Assembly (NCBI GenBank): GCA_949152475.1
Contig: OX424562.1
Span: 19,716,209 to 19,780,208 of the forward strand
Source of the DNA: Terebella lapidaria
Lineage: Eukaryota > Annelida > Polychaeta > Terebellida > Terebellidae
Reading direction: 5' to 3'
DNA length: 64,000 nt
Translations under genes and position numbers: made by a program
Part shown: positions 31,966 through 43,990 of the stretch, one piece after another
How positions within the stretch are numbered: position 1 is the first letter of the stretch
How the letters are laid out: every line of letters starts with the position of its first letter
The notes under the pieces: generated by a model
What the model was told of the DNA's origin: nothing
What the model saw: only the letters and a program-made list of their open reading frames with translations
The model's database searches: none

Positions 31966-34900
31966 TCAGCGTTCTCTCCTGCTCAGGAACGGTATGTTAC
32001 TGATTACATCACCGTACCATCTCTTAAATTTGTACGTTGAAAATGTATGCAGGAATGGGTTTACCAAAGCGTATAGCGGTAGGCAGATTATTTCTTGGGC
32101 ATGAATGATATTCCGGTTGATACTACTGACCATGAAATTCAAAATATCGCCTAAACACAACGAAAACCATACCAGCAAACATGATGTAATGCTAAACAGA
32201 GCTCGTTTCATCACAGATCTCCACCTGTTGCTGATTCGATTGCCTTTATGAGCAACAGCTTTTGATGAACTTCGAATTGTGTTCAGTATTTCCCTGTATG
32301 AACCGATCGTCACTAATAGCGAACTGATGATAATAATGTGCCCAGTCATTCTGAACGCCAACTTATATCCGTTCATTGACCGAACGTCAAAGAACAGGCA
32401 GCTGACATGAGACAGGGTCATTTCCTTGGATTTCAGGTAAACGTTAGGTAGAAATGTCAGCACTGGGAGAAGTGTCCAGCCTGCTCCAGTCATCCATTTG
32501 GTGTACAATACTTTGTTCCGTTGATTCCTAAATGGTCTAGCAATTGTGTAAGCATTGTTCGCAGTGAGAATCGAGATGAAATAGATTGAACCAATGATGG
32601 AAAAACCTGAAAATCCAAGGCATATTCTACACATATTACTATGTAACCATCTGGGTACATAGAATATGGTATTGTCGGCATATAATGTCTCCAAAAGACC
32701 AAGAACTATTATGTACAATCCATTTAAAGCATCTGCAATGATGACGCTCACGATTGTAGCTGTTGGTTCCCTGGAAGGTGATATTGTATGCCAGATGAAA
32801 GATATAAAGTTTTCCAGAACCACTATTGTCCCTAAACTCACAAGAATCCCACGTATATAAAGTGGAGCCAGATAATTGAAACAACTGTGTTGTTTGTCCT
32901 CGCTCAAACTCTGGCTCTCAGCGATCACACAGTACAAGACCGAGTCGGATGTTCTCAAATGCTTCAGCTCTTGAAGGAACGAAATATCTGTTATTTCCTG
33001 CACGATTTCTTCGAAAGGGTTTCCTGTAACTTCAAGTGTCATCAGTTTATGTAAACCACAACAGAATGCGCGGGTATTCAACGTGTCCAGCAAATTAAGC
33101 GACAAGTCTATGGACTGCACACTAGGCAGTCCATCAAAGGAATTGTCTGATAGATGTACTATTCCCATCGATGTTAGGTTTAAGATGGTGAGTGAGGACA
33201 GTCCAGTAAAACCATAAGACTCAACGTATAAAATAGGGTTACCATTCAGTTTAAGAGATCTGAGAGAAACCAAGCCTTGAAATGTGTTTGACTCCAATTT
33301 TGATACATGATTATTTTGCAAATCAAGGTATACAAGATTAACAAACGTTCTAAAGGCCATTCTCTTTATACCGTGTATTGAACACCCTGATAGATGCAAG
33401 TAAAGAGCCAAGTTTGTTGAGTCAAACATGTTTTGGTCCAATACACTCAAGCTATAACTGATCACCAAAGAACGCATGAATTGGCCCACAAACCTCAGAT
33501 ATGTGTTTTGCCAACTTACACACTCGACCATTGCTCCATTACATGTACAACCCCCGGGACACATGCTGTTGACACAAAATTTCTCGTCGTCTCTAGACTT
33601 CTGGCAGTCAACGACACCATCACATATTTGGAGACTATGAACGCACAGGTGATCCAGTTTACATAGCAGGAAATGTTTACAATCGAAGGAATCACAGGCG
33701 TCTTCCTCTTCACCATTTGGACAATCAGGATTTCCATCACATACACTATGTAACGGTATACAGTAACTGTTTGGACACTTGAATGATCCACTGCACACTG
33801 CATCAGAACAGTTTCTGAGATGATAGCCATTTCGACAAGGTGTAATTCCATGGAACATGTTGACCTTGTATAAACAAGCTTCCGATGGATGGTAACACTC
33901 TGATGGTGAACATGGTAGGTAACCGCTCTCACATATATAATCTTGTAAAGCAAGAGGCCGATATGGGCTGCTGTTTTTAAGTAGGACCTCACCAATGACT
34001 TCGTCTGCAGCATCCACACAATCTGGAATTAAATCATCCAGGAAGTATTTAGGGATTTCCTCACCATCAGAGCAGCTGAATGAGTTGGTGTGCATTGATG
34101 TGCAGTTCTGTTCATCACTGGCATCTCTACAATCTTCTTTCATGTCGCATCTGAATCGCTGAGGAATACACTCTTTGTTCAAGCACTGGAAAAACCCTTC
34201 AGCACAACCTGGAAATTTACAGTTCAATTCATCTGATCGATCACCACAGTCATAATTGTGGTCGCACACGGCTGCAATGGAGATGCATTTTCCTTCTACA
34301 CATTGGAAATATGAATCACTGCAAATGCAAAACGGCTTCGGACAATGATTGAAACAGCCAGTGTATGTGTCTAGGCTGTGTTCGGAAGGCCAAGAGCACA
34401 CATCTGTGCAGTTGTTTTCGTCACTACTGTCAGGACAGTCTACCTCTCCATCACACCAGTAGATGCTCAAAATACACGTTTTGTCTTTGCAGGAAATTAA
34501 ACCAGTTTTTTGTCCGCAGTTTCCAAGAAGTTGAATTTTATGTTTTGTGCAAAGTACGTATACCTCTCTCGTGTTGGACGAGTCGTATGCATTTACCTGT
34601 GGAACAACAGGTGAAAACCTGTCGCCCGTACTCGGATTGACCAGGTAATATGACTGGTTGATATTTGATAATATATACACACTAGACAAATGAACATACC
34701 ATACATTCAGCAAATGAACGTGAGTATGCAACATCAATGTAACATTTTGAAACGAAGCCATGCTCCCACCCTGTTGAGAACATATATGCTTTGGTGTTGT
34801 TTTATCTACATAACACATTGGGCATTCAGTCATCTTGTAGCATTGACCATCAGGGGCAGCAGTCCAACCAATCGAACAGAAGGTGCTTAAATCCATGTGT

Positions 34901-35247
34901 TTGAAATCAAGTGGTTCACTCCTGTTCACGGATGTCTCAACAGAAGCATTCTGTACTTCACAGACAGGTATCACTCGCTCCAGTGGTACTGTACACGGTA
35001 TTGTGACCCAATCAATAGCAACATCCACTGAGGTGAGGAGTATTGCTGTACAGTTCTCTGTCATGTTGTACGAGGGTTGCATCTTGTGTGGTGTATGCGA
35101 CATATGTGACGAGTACGGACTAGTTGCTTCAAATGGAAACTCTTCTGGGTTTTCCACGAAGCTGCTCGGAACATATCTGCTGTGGTGTGGATTGTGCCAG
35201 TTGCTGTAGGACAGTGGATATATGTTGTCCCATCTGAAACTGTGCGA
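31966..35247 (-). CDS. Receptor B last exon: CTLDs, LDLa, LRRs, 7TM
   Basis: 3,282 bp, exactly the length of the copy A exon, with no internal stop. It has LDLa repeats such as CPDSSDENNC and CGDRSDELNC, LRRs such as LVYLDLQNNHVSKL, and seven hydrophobic segments. The C-terminal tail ends SRRER, as against NKREL in copy A. Confidence 0.85.
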   Translation of the reverse strand, partial: SHSFRWDNIYPLSYSNWHNPHHSRYVPSSFVENPEEFPFEATSPYSSHMSHTPHKMQPSYNMTENCTAILLTSVDVAIDWVTIPCTVPLERVIPVCEVQNASVETSVNRSEPLDFKHMDLSTFCSIGWTAAPDGQCYKMTECPMCYVDKTTPKHICSQQGGSMASFQNVTLMLHTHVHLLNVWYVHLSSVYILSNINQSYYLVNPSTGDRFSPVVPQVNAYDSSNTREVYVLCTKHKIQLLGNCGQKTGLISCKDKTCILSIYWCDGEVDCPDSSDENNCTDVCSWPSEHSLDTYTGCFNHCPKPFCICSDSYFQCVEGKCISIAAVCDHNYDCGDRSDELNCKFPGCAEGFFQCLNKECIPQRFRCDMKEDCRDASDEQNCTSMHTNSFSCSDGEEIPKYFLDDLIPDCVDAADEVIGEVLLKNSSPYRPLALQDYICESGYLPCSPSECYHPSEACLYKVNMFHGITPCRNGYHLRNCSDAVCSGSFKCPNSYCIPLHSVCDGNPDCPNGEEEDACDSFDCKHFLLCKLDHLCVHSLQICDGVVDCQKSRDDEKFCVNSMCPGGCTCNGAMVECVSWQNTYLRFVGQFMRSLVISYSLSVLDQNMFDSTNLALYLHLSGCSIHGIKRMAFRTFVNLVYLDLQNNHVSKLESNTFQGLVSLRSLKLNGNPILYVESYGFTGLSSLTILNLTSMGIVHLSDNSFDGLPSVQSIDLSLNLLDTLNTRAFCCGLHKLMTLEVTGNPFEEIVQEITDISFLQELKHLRTSDSVLYCVIAESQSLSEDKQHSCFNYLAPLYIRGILVSLGTIVVLENFISFIWHTISPSREPTATIVSVIIADALNGLYIIVLGLLETLYADNTIFYVPRWLHSNMCRICLGFSGFSIIGSIYFISILTANNAYTIARPFRNQRNKVLYTKWMTGAGWTLLPVLTFLPNVYLKSKEMTLSHVSCLFFDVRSMNGYKLAFRMTGHIIIISSLLVTIGSYREILNTIRSSSKAVAHKGNRISNRWRSVMKRALFSITSCLLVWFSLCLGDILNFMVSSINRNIIHAQEIICLPLYALVNPFLHTFSTYKFKRWYGDVISNIPFLSRRER

Positions 35248-38200
35248 CTGCAGGAAGAAAAAAAATAAATACGTGTGTCATGTAAACGTAAACTTCATTT
35301 ATTTATAGAGTATGACCCACAGCAGAGCCACAAAGGGATTTCCTCGGTGCATGAAACACAAAAAGAGCAGAACTTATTTACATATCACAAATGTACATAT
35401 GTACAAGATGATTGCACGAGTGTAGTATATGCATATTGTATTCTTTTTGTGTGTGTTACTTGTGTCATGCTCGTGAGTTCGATGGTTAATCTCAGCTTAG
35501 ATATCACAATAAATGACAGATTGAAGAACTTTGACACTCAGTTGTACCTGTTCATGGTGACGTCTCAGTCCAAGTGGAATCACTGCGTGACCATCTAATT
35601 GTTGCAGAACATCATTCAAATTGTGAAATATTAAGTTTCGAAGTTTTTGTAGTACATGGACATCGTTTACTCGCAATAACTTTCCACTTCTCGTCTGACA
35701 TTTGTTGTATGCATTGTCCCAACTCAGCAGACTAGGTTTCTGAATATCATAGCAGATATCATTGAGGCATATGTCAGGCTTTGTATTACATCCATTGATA
35801 CTTGAATCGTATGTGTTGTTGGTTGGCAGCACATGGAATGGTGCATTGCATGAGTTTCCACGGAACTTTGAGCTTATTCCAAACCATAGTTTTCTTTGGA
35901 CACCAGTAAAGATAGCGAAGTGGCCATCTGGCAAACTTGGCCATACCCACCTCGGTTTATTTTTGCCTTTGAACAAGACAAAGGAATATCTGGATCCACA
36001 ACCATTTTTCAGATGCACACTTATGACGAGTTGTTGATGACATTGCCTATCACTATAACGATTCTCTCCAAAGATATAGAATGTGTACATGCCACTCTCC
36101 TGGATGAGTTCGATCTGCGCACAAGACGTTTCCATCGATATTGGAACTCTACTTTGGGGAATGACTCGTGGACACCTCTTGTGACGAAAGACAAAGCTGT
36201 AAACCGCAGAGGAGAACAATCCAGAATGGATGTGTTCAATGTAAAATAGACCATCGTCCGCCTGTATGGACCTGCCTTCGGTCAAAAAAGCGTTCTTTGT
36301 TGTTCTTATCACCTCGCCAATATAAGCCTTTGTGATTTGCGCAAACAGATCAATAGACACTGGATATATAACTGAATGTGGCATTTTAGAGTCTAGCAAT
36401 ATATAGCTGATGAGGCAGCTGTAGTAGGGTGAAGGCACCATATTTGGAAAATGTTGCAGTTTGACGGCAACATCGTAGTCATAATTCATTTCAACTTGTA
36501 TGGTCCTACTCAAGGTGTTGTTCTTATACGACAAACGTTCTATCACATCAAACTCGAAGACATTATAAACGTATCTCTGTCGATAATTACGTTGATTGTA
36601 ATAAAAATCACAGGGCTGCTGTAGCCCAATCGTAGAGGCTATTGTCACCTCTGCCTCAATAAAAACACGACGATAACCATAAACGTACACCAGAATGAAT
36701 GCCGAGGACCCTTTGTGTGTCGTGATTGTTACTGTCTTGAAACTATCGAAAACGTCATTCAGTACACTGCCACATATGGGTCCAAATGTATTGGTGAATG
36801 GGCTAATGGGATCCTGTCTAAACATAAATCCTCCGTAAGAACATCCGGGGTCGTCAGGTGCTTCCAAAATGGCGTGAGTAATTTTTATATCTAAAGGCGA
36901 GTTACCCTTGATGGGCATATGGCATACTAAAAATGGCAAAATCGGAGAATCGCTCTCATCAATATTAGAAACCACTACTCTATAAGGTTTGGAGTTGTAC
37001 GATTGAAGGCACCCTAATGAATTCCGAACTAAATCGACCTTAATGAAATATGTAATACTGAAATATAAAATATAAAAATTATTCCAAAAAGATTTGAACA
37101 GCATCTGAAAGCCATGTGATATATAATACTGATCATCTTGATCCAGAGCTGCTGTGGGATCTTCGGTTGGTCCATTATATACAATATAGTTCATAGGACT
37201 AAATACCATTGCGAGAACGATTGTGTTCAACACAGAGGTTCGAATTAGCCATGTGACAGAATGATGATGTAGAATATCGTTATGTATTGGTAAATTGTCC
37301 ATCAATGCTACGTCCAGATCAAGCTCCCCAAAGAGTGTAGTGTTCGTGTCTTCCTGCTGTGACCTCAAAGCTTTCGATATCCATTGATACGTCACAAGAA
37401 AACCATAATTACTTGCTCGAAGTTCTGTTTCTACAATAAAACTTCCATTGTGAGATATCAGTGACCAGGGTGGCTTACTACCACAGTATCGTCCAATCAG
37501 TGCAGTCGTCGCTGCCATTTGTTCCAAAACTTCCACATAATCTCCAGTGCAAGATTCCCCACTTGATGGCAGAGAGAAAACATTGAAAGTCACGTTTATA
37601 CTGAACGTGACAAATGCTTCAATTTTCCATTTTCGTGTTTCATCGTCTCTCTTCATCATTGAATAATAAACATCCACATCAGATGGTAACCAGTTGTCAT
37701 GCTTCACAGTTGTGTCATTCAGGTAAATATAGCCTATGGGCGAAGATGGCTTCAAGTAAGATGACTGTCCTCTGTAGCCTATGTGATTAGGTCCTAGTAA
37801 TATCCTGCTAGAAATAATCCACATGCAGAAGTAAACAGACATCAAGTTGGAAACGAGGGTATACTTCCCGTTTGTGTGACCATCTATAGTGAAGTTCAGA
37901 CAGGTTCCAGCAAGAGATCCAACAAATGCATTCCAGGCTTTGTCCTTGATCTGAGTAAAACATGTGCGTTTCATCGTAGTTTCGGAATCTGCTGTAGGGA
38001 GTTCCTCAATCTGATTCAGTGTCGTGCAGCTTCCGATATCTATATTGCTTGCCTTGCTACCTGGGTTAGATATAAGTTTCAAAACGATTTCGCACATGAT
38101 AAGGGATTAATATAAGATCAGCAATGTTTCACATAATTTATACGACCACAACAGTACAGTAGAACATATACCCAGTAGGTTTTGGGAATAAACAAGAAGG

Positions 38201-40006
38201 AAACTGTCACCAGGAAATTCCTTTTAAACTAAAATAAAACGAATGATTTGACTTTTGACAGAAAATGTAATGATGGGCAGTCCTCGCAACAGCTCACAAC
38301 AAACATCCAACGAATATCTGGCAAGTTTTATTCGTAAATCATAGAAATGCATGTCCTAAAAATAAGTAATTAATGGAGGTAACGGAGGTATACTCACATT
38401 TAGGGACAACGCATTCGTGCAAGGCAATCAGACATCCTCTGTCTGATCCCAACTCTTTGTTGAGGGGGCAATCGTATGACATTCCGAATCCCAAACCACA
38501 AGTCTGCTTGCACGTATTATACAGATTGACAAAACCTGGAACACAGAACGGGTATCCAAGACCAAGCGATAGGGGGGTCATTTTTGTGACCACTTTCTGC
38601 TTAATTTTTAATGATTAATTTGTCTACTCGAAGCATTTAGCTTAATATGCCCTGGTGAAGTCTGCCCTTAGTAAAAAACAAAGGTACTCATTAACTGGCA
38701 ACAAATCTTCTGAAATGAACGTACTACGACGGAAATCGGTCTGCTGAAATGCCAGTGAACATGACATATTCTGTCAGAAAATAATCAAAACGTACTGTAG
38801 GTTGTATTGTGTACTATCGATGTGAAACACTCAACACGTTTTTCTTTGTCGAAACAGCAGCCGTACTGTCCACATTGTTCCTGGGTAATACCGGGATATC
38901 CACACATCGTCGCATACACCGGCAGTACCGAACAGTAATCTGGTCAAACAGAAACTTTTGTCACACATCAAAACTGCAATGCCAGAGACAATTATAGCAT
39001 TTACATACTTCATACAAAATACATAGGACATACCTGATATCGACTCTATCAACTATGAACTACCTTTCATGTAGGTGTCCACCTGTGTGGGGCCTCCACA
39101 CACAAATCCTGGTAGCTTTATGTGCTCCTTTGATGACTTTTTCACACAGTCGGTTTCACCCACAAGGAGCACGACCTTGCCGGAACAGCCCTTGTACTCA
39201 TTATTCTTGATAGCATAGCATTCAAGATCGTCTGTGAAAGGACGAGGTTGTGCCCTTTTTATACCATATTAATACCAAGTTAACAGTATTATAATGTTAT
39301 AATATACAAGAAAAAAAGAACAAAACAAAAAACATCCGAAATGAGTAGAGATGTCCCCGTAGCAGTAACGCCACACATTGTATATGTAGCTCAAACGAAA
39401 CCCACGTGAACAGAGGAGCCTACATAATCATATAACCAAAACACAATATATCTAGTAGTTGTTGATAGCATAACATTACCTCCTTTAGACTTTGAAGCTG
39501 GGCTGCCTGTCCACAGCACAGCTCCTTTATTATTGTAAACCTGCCATATATCATCCCTCAGAACATCTGCGTCATGAAGCCAGTCAGTGATAAATTTTAA
39601 CAGCCTCGTGTCATCAAGAACAGCCAACTTCGCGTTGTATTCCAAGAGACAGAATTGCATTGCTTCCTGCCAGGTCGAAGACCGCTTGACGTAGTGGTAC
39701 GTTGAGTTGTTAAACGTGGTCGTGAAACCTTTTTTTTTTTTATAAAAAATAATGTAAATCAGCAGTATGATTATGTGAAGTTACAATCGTCGTAGATGTT
39801 GTTTGTGTTCTATAGGGATGCTTAGTGATTGAACGAACCTCCTTGAGAATCAGGTGTACAAGGAAAGGAATTGCAGGACGTATGATACTCCATTGGTTCC
39901 CATGGATCATTGAAGACCACCACCCTCATGCCACCACCACATGTTGCAGAGCATGGTGTCGCATCACAAAACATCGCAGAATCAAAATTCCCAATCATAA
40001 TCGGAG
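31966..40006 (-). CDS. Mosaic 7TM receptor B, inverted paralogue of receptor A
   Basis: Seven exons on the minus strand: 40006-39839, 39728-39480, 39231-39064, 38939-38796, 38535-38398, 38060-35548, 35247-31966. They join in the same phases as copy A and stay open, giving about 2,220 residues without the missing 5' exon(s). Domain order is the same: TSP1-like, CTLD, trefoil, Cys-rich, CUB-type, CTLDs, LDLa repeats, LRRs, 7TM. Most changes are single residues; whole-codon indels occur in exons 2, 3 and 6. The N-N-A at TM3 and NPFLH at TM7 are shared with copy A. The lack of frameshifts over 6.6 kb, beside a ruined transporter copy, suggests selection has kept the receptor. Ligand and coupling unknown. 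Confidence 0.8.
35548..38060 (-). CDS. Receptor B exon: CUB-type ectodomain and CTLD start
   Basis: 2,513 bp, open throughout, three codons shorter than copy A in total. It keeps CTGDYVEV, GRYCGS and DDPGCSYGGFMF. Donor GTACAAC. Confidence 0.8.
38398..38535 (-). CDS. Receptor B exon: Cys-rich segment
   Basis: Acceptor TTCTGTGTTCCAG, donor GTGAGTA. It encodes NTCKQTCGLGFGMSYDC and onward, and is 138 bp as in copy A. Confidence 0.75.
38796..38939 (-). CDS. Receptor B exon: trefoil domain
   Basis: Reads MCGYPGITQEQCGQYGCCFD in the frame set by the previous exon. All trefoil cysteines are kept. Donor GTACGT. Confidence 0.75.
39064..39231 (-). CDS. Receptor B exon: probable end of first CTLD
   Basis: Acceptor CTTTCACAG, donor GTAGTT. 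It encodes DLECYAIKNNEYKGCSGKVV ... GFVCGGP. One codon shorter than copy A. Confidence 0.65.
39480..39728 (-). CDS. Receptor B exon: N-terminal half of CTLD
   Basis: 249 bp, one codon longer than copy A (DDIWQVYNNKGAVLW). Donor GTAATG. Like copy A, the acceptor follows an A-run. Confidence 0.75.
39839..40006 (-). CDS. Receptor B exon: TSP1-like module
   Basis: Acceptor CTGTGTATTGACAG. It encodes MFCDATPCSATCGGG and CNSFPC. It is 168 bp, as in copy A. Confidence 0.75.
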
Positions 40007-40074
40007 CTGTCAATACACAGGGAGGCGTTGGTTAGTATTAGTGAAGGGATACCTGAAGAAAGTCACATTTTCTG

Positions 40075-40110
<36 letters not shown>

Positions 40111-41230
40111 GTTCGTGTCACTGTAGTTACATGCAGATAGACATCTCAGGTAAAATAAAAGTAGAAATGGATACCGACAAACATACAAATTCATTTTCCA
40201 AGACCGAATCCATGGACGAATTTTACAAAATCAGTGTGAGTAGTCAAATCCGAGTGAGACTAAAGTATCAAAGTCAAAGGCATGTGAAAATCACAGACAC
40301 CCAGCCAGCTGAGTGTGAGTTATCGTATTGCAAAATCTGTATGAAATGTATGAAACAGCTGGGCAGTCTCAATTATGGTAGGGAATCAAACAGCAAGTTT
40401 CCACCTTAAACCAAACAGATCGGGTTCAGTTCAACTATGCCTGTAATATTTTATTATGGTGAAGAAACTAAGTCTGCTGTCCGTTAACAAGTCAAAATAA
40501 ACTTATCACATCAATTCCTGAATAAAACTGGAGATAAGAAGCATGAGTGTATTTATGTAAACCTAACATTGATACACCATCACAACATTTCCACAACATA
40601 TTTTGACAGGAAAAAAACGAAACTATTGGAACTATTCTGTTGCGGATGTGGTATCAGTGAACAAATAGAGCGACAACAACAGAACCAACGTTTAGTCTTG
40701 ATAAAAAGCTCAGGACTGTTGTTATTAGGGAGATTTTAAAAGACAAAACAGAAGCTATTGATCCGGTCTGATCGAGAGTGCTCTGTCAAAAGCTGTATCA
40801 GTTTCTTTCTATAAAACCGATGCCAGCCTCAAATAGAACACAAGGACCAGCCAAATGGAATAAAACTGAATTAGAGGTTTGAAAGAGGATGTAACTACGT
40901 CACTTGCTTGCACTACGAAAATGAATTCACAGCAGCTCCTTCATTTGGTTCAGCTATTGACGTATGCAAACACACCACTCTGACTGGAGTGAGAGGCAAC
41001 TGGATCAATACCCAGGAAGAACAGAATATATGTGCATGATACATGAAACTGATATAGATACTGGTATTTATCTAGCATACAGATATGTTGTGGCAGAACC
41101 TTTACCAAAGTGTATTGATTAAAATCATGAGACCATGTCGGCTCTGGCAAGGAAACACCTCTGTAGCAGCCAGTCTCAAATCGTAAAATGCAGATGCTGG
41201 CACCAACTAGTTGGCTCGACTAAAGGCAAA
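40007..41230. other. Upstream region of receptor B
   Basis: Matches the receptor A upstream region in patches to about 41020. An (AT)16-type microsatellite stands at 40079-40110. No first exon or promoter motif was identified. The plus-strand frame at 39825-40409 crosses the TSP1 exon and the microsatellite and is not a gene. Confidence 0.5.
40079..40110. repeat. (AT)n microsatellite
   Basis: Uninterrupted AT repeat of about 32 bp. Confidence 0.95.
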
Positions 41231-41508
41231 TTCATCTGTCAGTGAAACACGCTTTTTGGCGATAATTTTGTTTTGGATAATCGAATCAACTTGAAATTTT
41301 GTGTGTCTCAATTGGGTATCATGCGGTAGTTTTTCACCGAGTTTCAGAATTTTATCTCAAGAAATGAAAAAGTTGGCAATCTACCTCAATGTTAAATTTC
41401 AGTCCAAAATTACGGCATGATACCCAATTAAGACACAAAAAATTTCAAGTTGATTCGATTATCCAAAACAAAACTACGGCCAAAAAGCGTGTTTCACTGA
41501 CAGATGAA
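41231..41508. mobile_element. Palindromic MITE, ~278 bp
   Basis: Arms of about 100 bp start TTCATCTGTCAGTGAAACAC and are repeated in reverse at the right end (TTTCACTGACAGATGAA). Both contain GGATAATCGAATCAACTTGA. The spacer is short and non-coding. No target-site duplication was resolved. Confidence 0.75.
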
Positions 41509-41799
41509 CTTTAGTATACTTCGAAATTATCATGCTGTCAGTTACTGCAAAACCAAAAAACCTCTTGAAACCAATCTGGAATCTGATTGTGAAATAGAAA
41601 TTGTCAGCTTGTCAGCTTGAAGTTTCAGTTGATTATAGATACTGGCAGTACTAACACAGGTGAATTATATAAAAAAAAACATTTGGCATAGGGGCTGCAC
41701 AACAGTTCACAGTGATTATTGTAGTGGAATTGTGCCTCTGTCAGAGGATTGAAATCACAAAAAGCCCAAATCATTTTAGACTACTATGGCAGCATACCT

Positions 41800-42118
41800 T
41801 CATCATCTATAACCTGTTGTTTCATCACGACTTGTCGTGTTAACACAACAAGACGTGTTAACGTGAAAATATCACACCAGGTTGTCTTATGATATGTTAA
41901 ACTTATATTAATATGTATAACGTTGATGTGTTGATATATTAGGACGTCTTCTCGTGATAAATTTTACGTTAAGATGACTTGTGATATATATGAAATTGTA
42001 AGGCATCTTTCTGAGTTTTTCAAGTTAAGACAACTTAACGGGATATTGTCACATGAACACGTCTTAACCTGAAAGTTAACACGACAAGATGTGTTTAAAC
42101 AACAGGTTATGTGGATGA
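41800..42118. mobile_element. Inverted-repeat element with GTTAACAC motifs
   Basis: Ends TAACCTGTTGT (41810-41820) and ACAACAGGTTA (about 42099-42109) are inverted, and the match continues into the flanks. TTAACACGACAAG-type motifs recur inside in both orientations. It lies between two MITE or repeat blocks and has no coding capacity. Confidence 0.6.
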
Positions 42119-42379
42119 TCAAAATATGCTTCCACCTCCGGTCTTACATCGTCCCAATCAAGCTGCGTGCCGAGGCTATACCATTTGAATGATGGACGAT
42201 ACACCTTGTTCAGAACACATATTGTTTCTAGATACATTACAGATGATTGAACATTATCTGATTCCCAAGGGCTTTAAATGAGATCCAAACACAACCTCTT
42301 CTAGTACATTTGATGGACACCCACTGGTGGAGATGGTTACGAAAAACTGCAGTAGAATTTAGGGATCTGGCCAAAACGT

Positions 42380-43020
42380 AAATGTTTTTCTAGGTCAAGT
42401 TCAAGGACAACAGAAGGTGGGCTTTTGTAACTTTCTATATGCTAATAATAAATATCACAAATATCTATACACAGAAACTAAACAGTCTAAAATCCCGTGC
42501 ATATGTGGATTTACAGAGAAAGTTTCGTCAGTTCCGAGCAAGGAGCATAAAAAGGAAATGTTGGCTTTTCGGGACTGTTTTGCGATTCAGGTCAATCCAT
42601 CTGCATACAAAAGATAATCCAAAATGTAATCAATATAGGTGTAGTGCCATAAGTGGAATTTAGGCCTTTTTGCTATTTGGGTCTATACTTCTCACCTTTA
42701 CAAATTCTGGTAGAAAGATAGCGATATATAAGTGCAATATTTTACACAGATCTGCCGAATGATTGTGAAGCAGACCTACGTCCTGATTATATCATATGTA
42801 TTTTGTCTAGAAAGGCTAGTTACATTTCGGTTTTATGCAACCTCGAGATTTACCGCTACGGGTCATTTGAGGTCATATTAAAAAAACACTCACATTATTT
42901 GACTTCCTATATGCCCATGATACAACTTAGACTCTAGTGTGTTGTCTGCAATAGCCAATTTACAAGTTTCTTGTTTTATGTGACATTCGGATCTAACACT
43001 CGATGTATCTGAGGTTAACT
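42380..43020. repeat. Dispersed repeat, inverted relative to 4260-5000
   Basis: Reverse-complement relative of 4260-5000 (for example AGCCAATTTACAAGTTTC near 42955). No gene. Confidence 0.55.
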
Positions 43021-43149
43021 TAAAGACTACCGGAATCTCCATCATGACACTTAATGGGGTGAGATGGATCGTTCAGAGTGAGCATGCAAGATCATCAGAG
43101 GTCAACCTCTATCTGTTGTCATTTCGTATGCAGAGCTCCATTTACATAT

Positions 43150-43560
43150 TTCAATTTGGCCCCTGCAGTGCAGTAGTTAAGCTGCGGGATTCAAAGCCGA
43201 GAGGTCGTGAGTTCGAATCCCATCGGTGACTGAGGGATTTAGCATGGCCGATCCCCGCGCAGAATGGGTGTACTGTGGGGTCAATGGGAAGGCTGACCAC
43301 TCAACCGTGATTTATTCACCTACGAGTACAATATCGAGGTACTTCTTGTTGTTATAACTTAGGAATGGGTATGGTTACACCATGGAGTCCGTGGGTGCTA
43401 TATTCACCAGGCCTGGTTGACACCAGGATAGATCCATTGTCTAGTAGGGACACCCCAATGCCAGGTCCATGAACGGTATGATAGGAAGCGTGTGACAGAG
43501 CCCTGCCATGCAGCCCAAAACCGGAATGGGACTCCACAGTTGTATATATACATATATCAC
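43150..43560 (+). mobile_element. tRNA-derived SINE
   Basis: The head reads like a tRNA: GTAGTTAAGCTGCGGG (A-box region) followed by AGGTCGTGAGTTCGAATCCC (B box, 43203-43220). It continues into a non-tRNA body to about 43560 (TGGGACTCCACAGTTG). The intragenic pol III promoter layout supports a SINE and not a functional tRNA, since the acceptor-stem ends do not pair. Its body length is approximate. Confidence 0.7.
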
Positions 43561-43599
43561 ATTCCATAATTCAAACAAAAAATAATTTTAAAAGATTCA

Positions 43600-43990
43600 A
43601 TTTGAACGTACCTTGAAGTTTAACAGTTATAGTCATGCGAGGTCAATTTCAAGCCAAAAGATATCTTATATATGACTTCCTATACCTTCATAATGCAACC
43701 TTACTCTTAACTGCAGCAATTTTGAATGCATAGTCCGATATATACTCTATTCAGGTCAGATCATGTGACTTTCAAGGCCATTTGATGTCAAATTCAAGAT
43801 AGTTATAAAAAGCCACCATATGTTGCTTCCTGTTTTCCTGTAGTCATTCTGTATGCATAAATCAAGTTATACATTTCAGTTCAGACGTGACATAGAGGCT
43901 AAGCACTAGAGGTAATGTGAGTTCAATTCAGAGTCAAAGATCCGCTATATGTGATTCCCTATATGTTCATAGTAAAAACAAAAGTTTTAC
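43600..43990. repeat. Old dispersed repeat
   Basis: Repeated phrases such as TATGACTTCCTATA, TTCATAATGCAA and TCAAATTCAAG recall the family at 1080-1340 and 42380-43020. Degenerate and non-coding. Confidence 0.4.

Larger units (their letters stand above)
28895..41020 (-). repeat. Inverted segmental duplication, right arm
   Basis: Reverse-oriented partner of 11517-23490. It holds receptor B and the transporter relic. The outer edge lies near 41020 (reverse complement of TTCTTGGGTATTGATC); beyond it the arms stop matching. Confidence 0.85.

Noticed and set aside
39825..40409. 194-codon plus-strand frame
   Set aside because: It runs antisense through a receptor exon and through the (AT)n microsatellite (repeated Ile-Tyr).
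43170..43232. Functional tRNA gene
   Set aside because: The B box is good but acceptor ends do not pair and the unit runs on into a SINE body.
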